Origin: Salipiger abyssi
GTDB taxonomy: Bacteria; Pseudomonadota; Alphaproteobacteria; Rhodobacterales; Rhodobacteraceae
Assembly: GCF_017311415.1 (NCBI RefSeq)
Contig: NZ_JAEKIS010000002.1
Location: forward strand, 1 to 64,000
Length of the DNA: 64,000 nucleotides
Direction of reading: 5' to 3'
In this document: positions 1 through 7,316 of the stretch, in pieces
Layout: every line of letters starts with the position of its first letter
Position numbering within the stretch: the first letter of the stretch is position 1
Notes under the pieces: model-generated
Database searches by the model: none
What the model was told of the DNA's origin: nothing
What the model saw: only the letters and a program-made list of their open reading frames with translations
Translations under genes and position numbers: made by a program

Positions 1-147
1 GAAAATCGCGGCGGCTGATTTGTGGTTAAGGCCGGTCAGTGAGGCGGCGCGATCAGCGGTGATATCGGTTGCGAAGAGGCGCAGAAGATCCCGGAACTTT
101 CTCTCCGAAATTCTCCCCCGAAATAGATACCGGTTTTTCTGAGACAT
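1..147 (-). CDS. IS1595-type transposase, N-terminal fragment cut by the window edge
   Basis: The minus strand reads from an ATG at 147 and stays open to base 1, giving about 49 residues that start MSQKNRYLFRGRISERKFRD and continue with FATDITADRAASLTGLNHKS. This resembles the N-terminal helix-turn-helix of IS1595-family transposases, where a line of the type ITADRAASLTGLNRNT precedes the zinc-binding part. The zinc ligands and DDE/DDN catalytic residues would lie off the window, so the family call rests on remembered N-terminal similarity. An AAGGTG-like ribosome site lies just upstream. Whether the transposase is intact cannot be judged. Confidence 0.65.
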   Translation of the reverse strand, partial: MSQKNRYLFRGRISERKFRDLLRLFATDITADRAASLTGLNHKSAAAIF

Positions 148-194
148 GAGAGCACCTTAGCATACTCTCAGAACACCTCAGCTGGAATAGACCC
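1..194 (-). mobile_element. IS1595-like insertion sequence, left part only
   Basis: The transposase start at 147 is preceded by about 47 bp that should hold the terminal inverted repeat. On the minus strand this end begins GGGTCTATTCCAGC at 194. Immediately outside it (195-210) is a truncated copy of the GAGTATTT-type repeat found elsewhere in this window, so the boundary is placed at 194/195. The other IS end and the expected target duplication are outside the window, so the boundary is inference. Confidence 0.5.
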
Positions 195-215
195 TTCCGC
201 AAATACTCCCGCCGG
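195..215 (-). repeat. GAGTATTT-type intergenic repeat, interrupted by the IS
   Basis: Read on the minus strand this is GGCGGGAGTATTTGCGGAA. It matches the first half of the copy at 50508, which continues into AGATGAA, but here the sequence switches to the IS end after GCGGAA. Other copies lie at 13879-13900 (inverted) and 38728-38748. Confidence 0.55.
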
Positions 216-231
216 AGGCGTCCCGCCCGGG

Positions 232-1428
232 TCACTCGGCGCTGCGGGTCGCGGTCAGTTCGACGATCACCTCGACCTCATGGCTGAGCTGCCCGGCATC
301 GGCCATGTTCTCGCCGATGCCGTAATTCATCCGGTCGAGTGTGGTGCGCCCACTCATCCGCGCGGTATCGCCGTCGAGCGTCAGCGAGAAGGGCAGCGAG
401 ACCGGCACCTCGGCACCTTTCAGGGTCAGCGTGCCCTCGGCGACATAGCCATCGGCGGCATTCATCAGATCTGCTTGGAAAGTGGCGGTCGGGTGCGTCT
501 CGGCGGCAAAGAAATCCGGCCCCAGCGCCTGCGAGGTGACAGAGCCCAGCGTCAGCGACGGGATCGAGATCGTCACCGTCACCTCGCCGGTATTGCCCGG
601 TGCGTCCTGCGGCTCGAAGGCGATGGCGGCGGTCCAGTCGGCAAAGCTGCCGGTGACTTCGGAGCCCATCTGTACGAGGCTGATCGACAGTGTGCCCTCC
701 TGCACCTGCCAGTCGCTCGCCGCCTGTTCCAGCGCCGGGCCCTCCGCGCGCTCATCCTGCGCGAAATAACCCGCCGCCGCGCCACCGCCCAGCACGCCGG
801 CCCAGACCAGCAGTGCCAGCGCCAGCGGCAGGGCAAAGCCATGGCCATGGCCCTCGCCGCCGGCATGGGTGCCGCGCGCCATGCGTGCCAGCGTCGCGTC
901 GCGGTCCATCAGCGTGTGTTTCAGAGCGCCCACGATATGCAGGGCCAGCGCGCCCACAAGTGCCCATTGCGACAGGAAATGCACCGTTGCGGCGGTCTCG
1001 GCCACTTGCGGCGAGCTCGGCACGAAGGGCAGGTTTTGTCCGAAGGGCCAGAGGATCGGCGCAAACCCGTCGGTCGCCGCATGCTCGATCCAGCCCGAAA
1101 GCGGCACCAACACCAGCGCCGCGTAAAGCACCCAGTGGATCGCCTCGGCAAGCAGCGTCTCGCCCTTGCGGTGCGGGTGCAGCGGCACCGGCTTCGGCTG
1201 CACCAGTGCCCAGAGGATGCGCGCCAGCGCCAGGAGGAACAGCGCCACGCCCAGTGTCTTGTGAACCGAAAACAGCGTGGTCTTGAGCGCGATCTGATCG
1301 GCGTCCTGCATCGGCGCCAGATGCGCGATCCAGCCCAGCGGGATCATCAGCAGAATGCCGAGCGCGATCAGCCAGTGAAAGGCGCGCGCGACCGGGCCGT
1401 AGGTGGTGGGCGAATTGGCGAGGGGCAT
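232..1428 (-). CDS. Cytochrome b561 fused to a periplasmic YceI domain
   Basis: This 398-residue protein joins two functions that are separate neighbouring genes in Escherichia coli (yceJ and yceI). Residues 1 to about 185 form a four-helix cytochrome b561-type membrane domain with histidines suited to heme binding (ARAFHWLIALG, VHKTLG, AIHWVLY, ALHIVGALKH). A further membrane helix lies near residues 195-220, after the Gly-His stretch GGEGHGHG. Residues about 235-398 are a YceI-like lipocalin domain (VTGSFADWTAAIAFEP, GRTTLDRMNYGIG). YceI domains bind isoprenoid or lipid ligands, so the fusion probably handles quinone-type redox chemistry at the periplasmic face. The substrate is unknown. 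It is transcribed divergently from fabD. Confidence 0.88.
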   Translation of the reverse strand: MPLANSPTTYGPVARAFHWLIALGILLMIPLGWIAHLAPMQDADQIALKTTLFSVHKTLGVALFLLALARILWALVQPKPVPLHPHRKGETLLAEAIHWVLYAALVLVPLSGWIEHAATDGFAPILWPFGQNLPFVPSSPQVAETAATVHFLSQWALVGALALHIVGALKHTLMDRDATLARMARGTHAGGEGHGHGFALPLALALLVWAGVLGGGAAAGYFAQDERAEGPALEQAASDWQVQEGTLSISLVQMGSEVTGSFADWTAAIAFEPQDAPGNTGEVTVTISIPSLTLGSVTSQALGPDFFAAETHPTATFQADLMNAADGYVAEGTLTLKGAEVPVSLPFSLTLDGDTARMSGRTTLDRMNYGIGENMADAGQLSHEVEVIVELTATRSAE

Positions 1429-1527
1429 CTTGCGGCTCCTGAGGGTTGTGCTCCAGCTTCGTCCCTACCTAGCGGTGCTGCGCTGCGGCGCAATTGCGAA
1501 GCTGCGCACATTCAGCGTGCATGAGCG

Positions 1528-1556
1528 TTGCGAAAGCGTTGAGAGACCGCTATGGG
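1528..1556 (+). promoter_or_regulatory. Candidate promoter for fabD-fabG
   Basis: TTGCGA at 1528-1533 and TATGGG at 1551-1556 are separated by 17 bases and lie 57 bases before the fabD start, in the gap between two divergent genes. The -35 box is fair and the -10 box weak. This is read by eye only. Confidence 0.35.
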
Positions 1557-1612
1557 AGGCGCCCAAACCGCTGTGTTACCGCAGAAACCGCATCCGATGG
1601 GAGGAGCCGTCC

Positions 1613-2557
1613 ATGTCCCGAGCATTCATATTCCCCGGCCAGGGCGCCCAGGCGATCGGCATGGGCCGGGCGCTGGCCGAGGCCTATCCGGCGGCGCAGG
1701 CCGTGTTCGACGAGGTCGACGCGGCACTGGGAGAGAAGCTCTCGGCGCTGATCTGGGAGGGCGACGCCGAGACGCTGACGCTGACCGAGAATGCGCAGCC
1801 GGCGCTGATGGCGACCTCGATGGCGGCGCTGCGGGCGCTGGAGGCCGAGGGCATCCAGGTGTCGAGCGCAAGCTTTGTCGCTGGCCATTCGCTGGGCGAA
1901 TATTCCGCGCTGACCGCCGCGGGCGCGCTGAGCATCGCCGATGCGGCGCGGCTGCTGCGCACGCGCGGCCTTGCCATGCAACAGGCGGTGCCGGTGGGCG
2001 AGGGCGCCATGGCGGCGCTGCTGGGGCTCGATCTTGCCACCGCGCGCGAGGTGGCGGAGGCCGCCGCCGCACCGGGCGAGGTCTGTGCCGCCGCCAATGA
2101 CAACGATCCGGGCCAGGTGGTAATCTCTGGCAGCAAGGCCGCCGTCGAGCGCGCCGTGGCGCTGGCCAAGGAAAAGGGCGCCAAGCGCGCGCTGATGCTG
2201 CCGGTGAGCGCGCCCTTCCATTGCGCGCTGATGGCGCCCGCCGCCGAGGTCATGGCCGAGGCGCTTGCCGGCGTCGAGATCGCATCCCCCTCGGTGCCGC
2301 TGGTGGCCAATGTGCGCGCCGCCGCGGTGACCGATCCGGCAGAGATCCGCGCGCTGCTGGTCGAGCAGGTCACGGGCTCTGTCCGCTGGCGTGAATCGGT
2401 GGAATACATGGTGGCGCAGGGCGTCACCGAGTTCTGGGAAATCGGAGCCGGCAAGGCGCTCTCGGGCATGGTCCGGCGCATCCACCGCGCCGCCGCCGTG
2501 CAGGCGGTGGGCACGCCCGAGGACGTGGCCAAGGTGCTCGAGGCCGCATCGGCCTGA
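1613..2557 (+). CDS. fabD: Malonyl-CoA:ACP transacylase
   Basis: FabD moves the malonyl group from CoA to acyl carrier protein, supplying the extender unit for type II fatty-acid synthesis. The 314-residue protein has the N-terminal FPGQGAQ motif and the nucleophile elbow GHSLGEYSAL with Ser93. The frame is open upstream, but the ATG at 1613 is preceded by GGGAGGAG and begins the family-typical MSRAFIFPGQG, so it is the chosen start. It stands 35 bases before fabG and about 1 kb before acpP, a standard fatty-acid cluster. FabF is encoded separately at 45225. Confidence 0.96.
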   Translation: MSRAFIFPGQGAQAIGMGRALAEAYPAAQAVFDEVDAALGEKLSALIWEGDAETLTLTENAQPALMATSMAALRALEAEGIQVSSASFVAGHSLGEYSALTAAGALSIADAARLLRTRGLAMQQAVPVGEGAMAALLGLDLATAREVAEAAAAPGEVCAAANDNDPGQVVISGSKAAVERAVALAKEKGAKRALMLPVSAPFHCALMAPAAEVMAEALAGVEIASPSVPLVANVRAAAVTDPAEIRALLVEQVTGSVRWRESVEYMVAQGVTEFWEIGAGKALSGMVRRIHRAAAVQAVGTPEDVAKVLEAASA

Positions 2558-2592
2558 GCGGCACGGGAAACGAGGCAGGGAGTTATACGGAC

Positions 2593-3330
2593 ATGTTCGA
2601 TCTTACGGGAAAATGCGCGCTGATCACCGGCGCGTCGGGCGGCATTGGCGGGTCCATCGCCAAGGCGCTGCATCAGGCGGGCGCCACGGTGGGGCTCTCG
2701 GGCACCCGCGAGGCGCCGCTTCAGGCGCTGGCCGAGGAACTGGGCGAGCGTGCCTTTGTGCTGCCCTGTAACCTCTCGGATGCCGAGGCCGTGGCGGCGC
2801 TGCCGAAACAGGCGGCGGAGGCCATGGGCAGCGTCGACATTCTGGTGAACAATGCCGGCATCACCCGCGACAACCTGTTCATGCGGATGTCGGACGAGGA
2901 ATGGCAGTCGGTGCTGGACGTGAACCTCACCGCGACCTTCAAGCTCTGCAAGGGCGTGCTGCGCGGCATGATGAAGGCGCGCTGGGGCCGGATCGTGAAC
3001 ATCTCCTCCATCGTGGGCGCCACCGGCAATCCCGGTCAGGGCAACTATGCCGCCGCCAAGGCCGGCATGGTGGGCATGTCGAAATCGCTTGCCTATGAGG
3101 TCGCCTCGCGCGGGGTGACGGTGAATGCCGTCGCGCCGGGCTTTATCGAGACCGCGATGACCGACAAACTGAACGACGACCAGAAGGCCGCGATCATGGG
3201 GCAGATCCCCGCCGGACGCATGGGTTCGCCCGAGGAAATCGCCGCCGCCGTGCTCTATCTTTCGAGCGCCGAGGCCGGTTACGTGACGGGCTCGACCCTG
3301 CACGTAAACGGTGGCATGGCGATGCTGTAA
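2593..3330 (+). CDS. fabG: 3-oxoacyl-ACP reductase
   Basis: FabG reduces 3-ketoacyl-ACP with NADPH in the fatty-acid elongation cycle. This is a 245-residue short-chain dehydrogenase. It shows the cofactor loop TGASGGIGGS (residues 13-21), NNAG (86-89), the catalytic Ser near 139 and the YAAAK motif with Tyr152 and Lys156. The C-terminal TGSTLHVNGGMAML is typical of FabG rather than of other reductases. It lies directly behind fabD and probably shares its transcript. Confidence 0.96.
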   Translation: MFDLTGKCALITGASGGIGGSIAKALHQAGATVGLSGTREAPLQALAEELGERAFVLPCNLSDAEAVAALPKQAAEAMGSVDILVNNAGITRDNLFMRMSDEEWQSVLDVNLTATFKLCKGVLRGMMKARWGRIVNISSIVGATGNPGQGNYAAAKAGMVGMSKSLAYEVASRGVTVNAVAPGFIETAMTDKLNDDQKAAIMGQIPAGRMGSPEEIAAAVLYLSSAEAGYVTGSTLHVNGGMAML

Positions 3331-3349
3331 GGGCAGGGGCGGAAAGCAT

Positions 3350-3377
3350 TTGCCAAGCGGTCGCCTTATGGTATAGG
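3350..3377 (+). promoter_or_regulatory. Candidate acpP promoter
   Basis: TTGCCA (3350-3355) and TATAGG (3372-3377) are spaced 16 bases apart, just after fabG. A promoter here would give acpP a leader of about 150 bases and let it be expressed above fabD-fabG, as is usual for this abundant protein. Confidence 0.5.
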
Positions 3378-3401
3378 CGCGCAAGGAATGAGGCCGGGGG
3401 G

Positions 3402-3485
3402 CGCGGTTTACCGCGTTGCAAGGCCGGTCCCGGGCATCCGGGAAGAGCCGCCCGTTTCGGGCGTGAAAAGCCTCCACCCCGGTGG
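3402..3485 (+). promoter_or_regulatory. acpP leader with a row of small GC-rich hairpins
   Basis: Four inverted repeats follow each other in the region between fabG and acpP: CGCGG/CCGCG (3402-3415), TCCCGG/CCGGGA (3428-3443), CGCCCG/CGGGCG with a TTT loop (3449-3463) and CCACC/GGTGG (3474-3485). They may stabilise or tune the acpP mRNA, or partly terminate fabG transcription. Only the arms are directly seen; function is inference. Confidence 0.4.
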
Positions 3486-3535
3486 GGCAAGGGCAGAACG
3501 GGGCCGCGGGCCCGGAGAAATGTGAGGACGGAATA

Positions 3536-3769
3536 ATGAGCGATATCCCTGATCGCGTGCGCAAGATCGTTGTCGAGCATCTCGGCGTGGAAGAGGACAA
3601 GGTGACCGAGAGCGCGTCGTTCATCGACGATCTGGGCGCAGACAGCCTCGACACCGTCGAACTGGTCATGGCCTTCGAGGAAGAATTCGGGATCGAGATT
3701 CCGGACGATGCGGCCGAGACCATCCAGACCTTCGGCGATGCGGTGAAGTTCATCAAGGAAGCGTCGTAA
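3536..3769 (+). CDS. acpP: Acyl carrier protein
   Basis: AcpP carries growing acyl chains on a phosphopantetheine arm through fatty-acid synthesis. The 77-residue acidic protein has the attachment motif [13 protein letters not shown] with Ser37 as the pantetheinylated residue. The frame is open upstream, but the ATG at 3536, following GAGGACGG, gives the expected [12 protein letters not shown] start and the normal family length. It is followed by a clear terminator. Confidence 0.97.
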   Translation: MSDIPDRVRKIVVEHLGVEEDKVTESASFIDDLGADSLDTVELVMAFEEEFGIEIPDDAAETIQTFGDAVKFIKEAS

Positions 3770-3800
3770 GGCGCTTTCCGGAGCCTCCGGACTATTGCAG

Positions 3801-3832
3801 CGGCGTCCCTTGCGGGCGCCGTTTCGCGTTTT
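3801..3832 (+). terminator. Rho-independent terminator after acpP
   Basis: An 8-bp stem CGGCGTCC/GGGCGCCG with one G-T pair and a CTTGC loop (3801-3821) is followed by TTTCGCGTTTT. It lies 31 bases after the acpP stop. Confidence 0.7.
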
Positions 3833-3891
3833 GGGGGAGTGTGGTGGTCGGAAATACAGATCGCCGATTTATGGGCGCCATGCTAGGGCGA

Positions 3892-4032
3892 GCCGCGCCA
3901 TCGCCGGCCCGTGGGGTGGCGATCTCAGCTCTGAACCTCTCGATTTATCCCGGCCAAACCCGAAAGACCTAAACACGCGGCGCTGTTGTCACCAAATCGC
4001 CAGCCCGGGGGACGGGCCGGCGATGGCGCGGC
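3892..4032. repeat. MITE-like element, copy A (141 bp, 21-bp perfect terminal inverted repeats)
   Basis: The ends 3892-3912 and 4012-4032 are exact reverse complements over 21 bases; the left end begins GCCGCGCCATCGCCGGCC. Inside them GGCGAT (3918-3923) and ATCGCC (3996-4001) form a second inverted pair. A related copy lies at 32462-32647 and shares much of the internal sequence, including a stretch around TTTATCCCGGCCAA and one around CACCAAATCGCCAGCCC. It has no coding capacity. The rest of the 389-base gap between acpP and the next gene (4033-4158) contains only the weak inverted repeat listed next. Confidence 0.75.
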
Positions 4033-4127
4033 GGCTTCGCCTTGATTCCGCGCAGGTCGACGCTCAAATGCAGGCTGGTGGCGAGTATCACCCGCTCCAT
4101 TCTGGACGTCCCGAGCGCGAAGCATAT

Positions 4128-4151
4128 GGGCCGCACGCCAGGGCGCGGCCC
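4128..4151 (-). terminator. Weak hairpin downstream of the iron-binding-protein gene
   Basis: GGGCCGC (4128-4134) and GCGGCCC (4145-4151) pair across ten bases just after the stop at 4159 of the leftward gene. No T-run follows on the minus strand, so termination is uncertain. Confidence 0.3.
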
Positions 4152-4158
4152 AAATTAA

Positions 4159-5160
4159 TCACCCGTCGAAATCGACCTCTTCGATGAGCCGCAGCGCTTC
4201 GGCGCGGTGATCGGCGAGCTCCATCAGGTTCACGTCATCGGCGGTGAAGCTGCCCCAGCTCTTCACCAGATCGTCGGCCTCGGTGCCCGGCGCGACGGGG
4301 TATTCGTAATTGGCATGTGCATAGATCTCCTGCGCCTCGGGCGAGGTCAGGAATTCCATCATCTTCAGTGCGTTCTCGCGGTTCGGTGCCGCTTTGGTCA
4401 TCGCCACGCCCGAGATGTTCTCATGCGTGCCGCCGCCCTCGAAGACCGGGAACAGCACATTGACCGATTCCGCCCATTCCACCTGTTCGGGATCGTTCAG
4501 CATTTGGCCCATGTAATAGGTGTTGCCGAGCGCGATATCGCATTCGCCGGCCCAGACCGCGCGGACCTGCGCCCGGTCGTTACCCTGCGGCTTGCGCGCC
4601 AGATTGGCCTTGAGCCCTTCGAGCCAGGCCTTCGTCTCTTCCTCGCCATGGTGGTAGAGATAGGCCGCCGCCAGCGCGACGTTATAAGGATGCGTGCCCG
4701 AGCGGGTGCAGAGACGCCCGCGCCATTTCGGATCGGCAAGATCCTCGTATGTGGTCACCTCGGAGGGATCGACCCGCTCCTTGGAGGCATAGGCGATGCG
4801 CGCCCGCGTCGTCAGACCGAACCACTGGTTGCCCGGGTCGCGGTATTGCGCCGGCACGTTTTCCTCCAGCACGGCGCTGTCCACCGGTTGGGTCACGCCG
4901 GCATTCACGATGGCCGAGAGCCGCGCGATATCGACGGTAAAGACCAGATCGGCGGGCGAGCGGTCGCCCTCGGCCTGCAACCGTTCCACCAGACCGCTGC
5001 TGAGATAGGCGACATTGACGTCGATCCCTGTCGCCTCGGTGAAGGCGTCGGTCAGCGGCGCCAGCAGCTCCGGCTGGCGGTAGGAATAGAGGTTGACCTC
5101 TTCGGCCAGGGCCGGGCTGGCGGCAGCGAGCAGGGCGATGGCGGTGGATGCAAGGCGCAT
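4159..5160 (-). CDS. Periplasmic Fe(3+)-type ABC transporter binding protein
   Basis: This 333-residue exported protein begins with a signal peptide ending in SPALAEE. The mature part opens with VNLYSYRQPELL, typical of FbpA/FutA ferric-iron binding proteins, and contains a tyrosine pair in GNTYYMGQM, as used by that family to bind iron. It would capture Fe3+ in the periplasm for an FbpBC-like transporter. No permease or ATPase gene is adjacent, so its partners must be encoded elsewhere. Thiamine or another small ligand is a less likely alternative within the same superfamily. Confidence 0.85.
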   Translation of the reverse strand: MRLASTAIALLAAASPALAEEVNLYSYRQPELLAPLTDAFTEATGIDVNVAYLSSGLVERLQAEGDRSPADLVFTVDIARLSAIVNAGVTQPVDSAVLEENVPAQYRDPGNQWFGLTTRARIAYASKERVDPSEVTTYEDLADPKWRGRLCTRSGTHPYNVALAAAYLYHHGEEETKAWLEGLKANLARKPQGNDRAQVRAVWAGECDIALGNTYYMGQMLNDPEQVEWAESVNVLFPVFEGGGTHENISGVAMTKAAPNRENALKMMEFLTSPEAQEIYAHANYEYPVAPGTEADDLVKSWGSFTADDVNLMELADHRAEALRLIEEVDFDG

Positions 5161-5195
5161 AAGGTTGACTCCGGTCTTGCGGTTACAATTGCCGG

Positions 5196-5225
5196 ATAGA
5201 AACCCGATTAAAACTGTCGGGTCAA
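5196..5225 (-). promoter_or_regulatory. Promoter with an inverted-repeat operator for the iron-binding-protein gene
   Basis: On the minus strand TTGACC (5225-5220) and TTCTAT (5201-5196) are 18 bases apart, 36 bases before the start codon. An inverted repeat, ACCCGA/TCGGGT (5202-5207 and 5217-5222), fills the spacer and touches the -35 box, a position where a repressor would block polymerase. The same arms could instead form a weak terminator for mazG. Confidence 0.45.
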
Positions 5226-5241
5226 TCTTTGTGCACAGCTT

Positions 5242-6054
5242 TCAGGCGTTTTTCGCTTTTTCCCGGCGCTTTTCCGCATCCCAGAGCGCGTCCATCTCCT
5301 CCAGCGTGCTGTCCTCCGGGCGGCGGCCCTTTTCGGCCAGCGCTGCCTCGACCGCGCCGAAGCGGCGGGTGAACTTGGCATTGGCGGCGCGCAGCGCGGC
5401 CTCGGGGTCGATCTTCATGTGCCGTGCGAGATTGGCCATGACAAAGAGCAGATCGCCGAATTCCTCCTCGATATGGTCCGGGTCGGTGGCCTCGCGCAGC
5501 TCCTGCGCCTCTTCCACGATCTTGTCGATCACCTGATCGGTTGACGGCCAATCAAACCCCACCCGTGCCGCACGCTTTTGCAGCTTTACCGCGCGGAGCA
5601 GCGCCGGCAGCCCCATCGCCACGCCGTCGAGCACACCCTTTTCCGCCTTGGCCGCGCGCTCCTGCGCCTTGATCGCCTCCCAGTCGGCGGTCTGCTGCTC
5701 CGGTGTCTTGGCGTTCGACTCGTCGCCGAACACATGCGGGTGCCGCGCCACCATCTTGTCCGACATGGTGTCCGCGACCTCGTCGAAGCTGAAAAGGCCC
5801 TTTTCGCTCGCCATCTGCGCATGAAACACCGACTGGAACAGCAAATCGCCCAGCTCGCCCTTCAGCTCGCCCCAGGCCTCGCGCTCGATTGCATCGGCGA
5901 CCTCATAGGCCTCTTCGATCGTGTAAGGCGCGATGGAGGCGAAATCCTGTTCGATATCCCAGGGGCAGCCGGTCTCCGGATCGCGCAGCCGCCGCATGAT
6001 CTCCAGCAGCCGCGGCATTCCGCCCTTGGGGTTGTGGATCAGATCGTCGCTCAT
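5242..6054 (-). CDS. mazG: Nucleoside triphosphate pyrophosphohydrolase MazG
   Basis: MazG hydrolyses (d)NTPs to monophosphate and pyrophosphate and removes aberrant nucleotides. The 270-residue protein has the family signature RRLRDPETGCPWDIEQ near its N-terminus, an EEAYEVADAIE helix with metal-binding acidic residues, and a second MazG-like half (EEAQELREA, EEEFGDLLFVMAN). The start at 6054 is preferred over one five codons earlier because GGGGGAAG sits at the correct distance. It is divergent from the M20 hydrolase pair. Confidence 0.94.
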   Translation of the reverse strand: MSDDLIHNPKGGMPRLLEIMRRLRDPETGCPWDIEQDFASIAPYTIEEAYEVADAIEREAWGELKGELGDLLFQSVFHAQMASEKGLFSFDEVADTMSDKMVARHPHVFGDESNAKTPEQQTADWEAIKAQERAAKAEKGVLDGVAMGLPALLRAVKLQKRAARVGFDWPSTDQVIDKIVEEAQELREATDPDHIEEEFGDLLFVMANLARHMKIDPEAALRAANAKFTRRFGAVEAALAEKGRRPEDSTLEEMDALWDAEKRREKAKNA

Positions 6055-6116
6055 GGACTTCCCCCGCATTTCGGTATTGGCTCAGTCCTGCGACATGCAT
6101 CCCCCGGAGTCCACCC

Positions 6117-7277
6117 ATGCCCATCGTCAACCGCATCGCCGATTACGCCGGAGAGATGAAAACCTGGCGCCGCCACCTGCACCGCCACCCCGAGCTGAGC
6201 CTCGATTGCCACCAGACAGCAGCCTTCGTGGTTGGGAAGCTGCGGGAATTCGGTATTTCGGAAATACACGAAGGGATCGCGCAAAGCGGCGTCGTGGCGG
6301 TGATCGAGGGGCAGGGCGACGGCCCGGTGACCGGGCTGCGCGCCGATATGGACGCGCTGCCGATGGAGGAGGAGACCGGGGCGGACTATGCCTCCGAAGT
6401 GCCCGGGCGGATGCATGCCTGCGGTCATGACGGCCACACGACGATGCTGCTGGGGGCGGCGAAATACCTCGCCGAGACGCGGAAATTCGCGGGCAGGGTG
6501 GTGCTGATCTTTCAGCCGGCGGAAGAGACCATCGGCGGCGGACGTATCATGGTCGAGGAAGGCATCATGGAGCGGTTCGGCGTCGAGGAGGTCTATGCGC
6601 TGCATACCGATCCCTCGCGCCCGCTGGGCGAGATCGCCACGCGCACCGGCCCGCTGATGGCGGCGGTGGACGATTTCGAGCTGCACCTCACCGGGCGCGG
6701 CGGTCATGCTGCGCATCCCGACACCTGTATCGACCCGATCCCCTGCGCGCTGGCCATCGGTCAGGCGCTGCAAACCGTGCCCTCACGCAACACCGATCCG
6801 CTGGAATCGCTGGTGGTGTCGCTGACCGTGGTGCAGACGGGCTCGGCCACCAATGTGATCCCCGAGACCGCCTATCTGGCCGGCACCGTGCGCAGCTTCG
6901 ATCCCGGCATCCGTGACATGACGGAAAAGCGCATCCGCGAGATCGTCGCCGGGCAGGCCATGGCCTATGGCGTCACGGCCGAGCTCGACTATCAGCGCAA
7001 CTACCCGCCCACCATCAACCACGCGAAACAGACGGAGTTTGCCGTCTCCGTCGCACGCGGGATCGTGCCGGAGGTGGAGGACGAGTCCGTGCCCTCGATG
7101 GGGGCAGAGGATTTCTCCTACATGCTGGAGGCGCGTCCCGGTGCCTTTCTCTACATGGGCCAGGGCGAGGGGCCGTTTTGCCATCACCCGAAATTCGATT
7201 TCAACGACGAGGCGGCGCCCATCGGGGCCAGCTTCTTCGCCCGGCTGATCGAGACCCGCCACCCCTTGAAGGGCTGA
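6117..7277 (+). CDS. M20 metallo-amidohydrolase, tandem copy 1
   Basis: This 386-residue member of the M20D (HipO/IAA-amino-acid hydrolase) family probably cleaves the amide bond of an N-acyl amino acid. It has the metal-site motif ACGHDGH (101-107), the QPAEE segment with the catalytic glutamate pair, and a C-terminal histidine ligand in CHHPKFDFND. It is a close paralogue of the next gene; the two share long identical DNA blocks at a fixed 1200-base offset. The natural substrate is not evident. Next to agmatinase, a role in using nitrogen from modified amino acids is plausible. Confidence 0.88.
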   Translation: MPIVNRIADYAGEMKTWRRHLHRHPELSLDCHQTAAFVVGKLREFGISEIHEGIAQSGVVAVIEGQGDGPVTGLRADMDALPMEEETGADYASEVPGRMHACGHDGHTTMLLGAAKYLAETRKFAGRVVLIFQPAEETIGGGRIMVEEGIMERFGVEEVYALHTDPSRPLGEIATRTGPLMAAVDDFELHLTGRGGHAAHPDTCIDPIPCALAIGQALQTVPSRNTDPLESLVVSLTVVQTGSATNVIPETAYLAGTVRSFDPGIRDMTEKRIREIVAGQAMAYGVTAELDYQRNYPPTINHAKQTEFAVSVARGIVPEVEDESVPSMGAEDFSYMLEARPGAFLYMGQGEGPFCHHPKFDFNDEAAPIGASFFARLIETRHPLKG

Positions 7278-7316
7278 ACGCTTTCGCGTTTTCATGGCCC
7301 GCATAAGGAGATCCCC

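Noticed and set aside
280-1524. Long open frame antisense to the cytochrome b561-YceI gene
   Set aside because: High-GC antisense frame with Arg/His-rich, low-complexity translation, no ribosome site and no family resemblance; the opposite strand is clearly coding.
1684-3756. 690-codon open frame on the minus strand across fabD, fabG and acpP
   Set aside because: It runs antisense through three well-identified genes; length alone is expected in this base composition.
3770-4158. tRNA or small RNA gene in the gap behind acpP
   Set aside because: No T-loop or cloverleaf pattern; the inverted repeats are explained by the MITE-like element.
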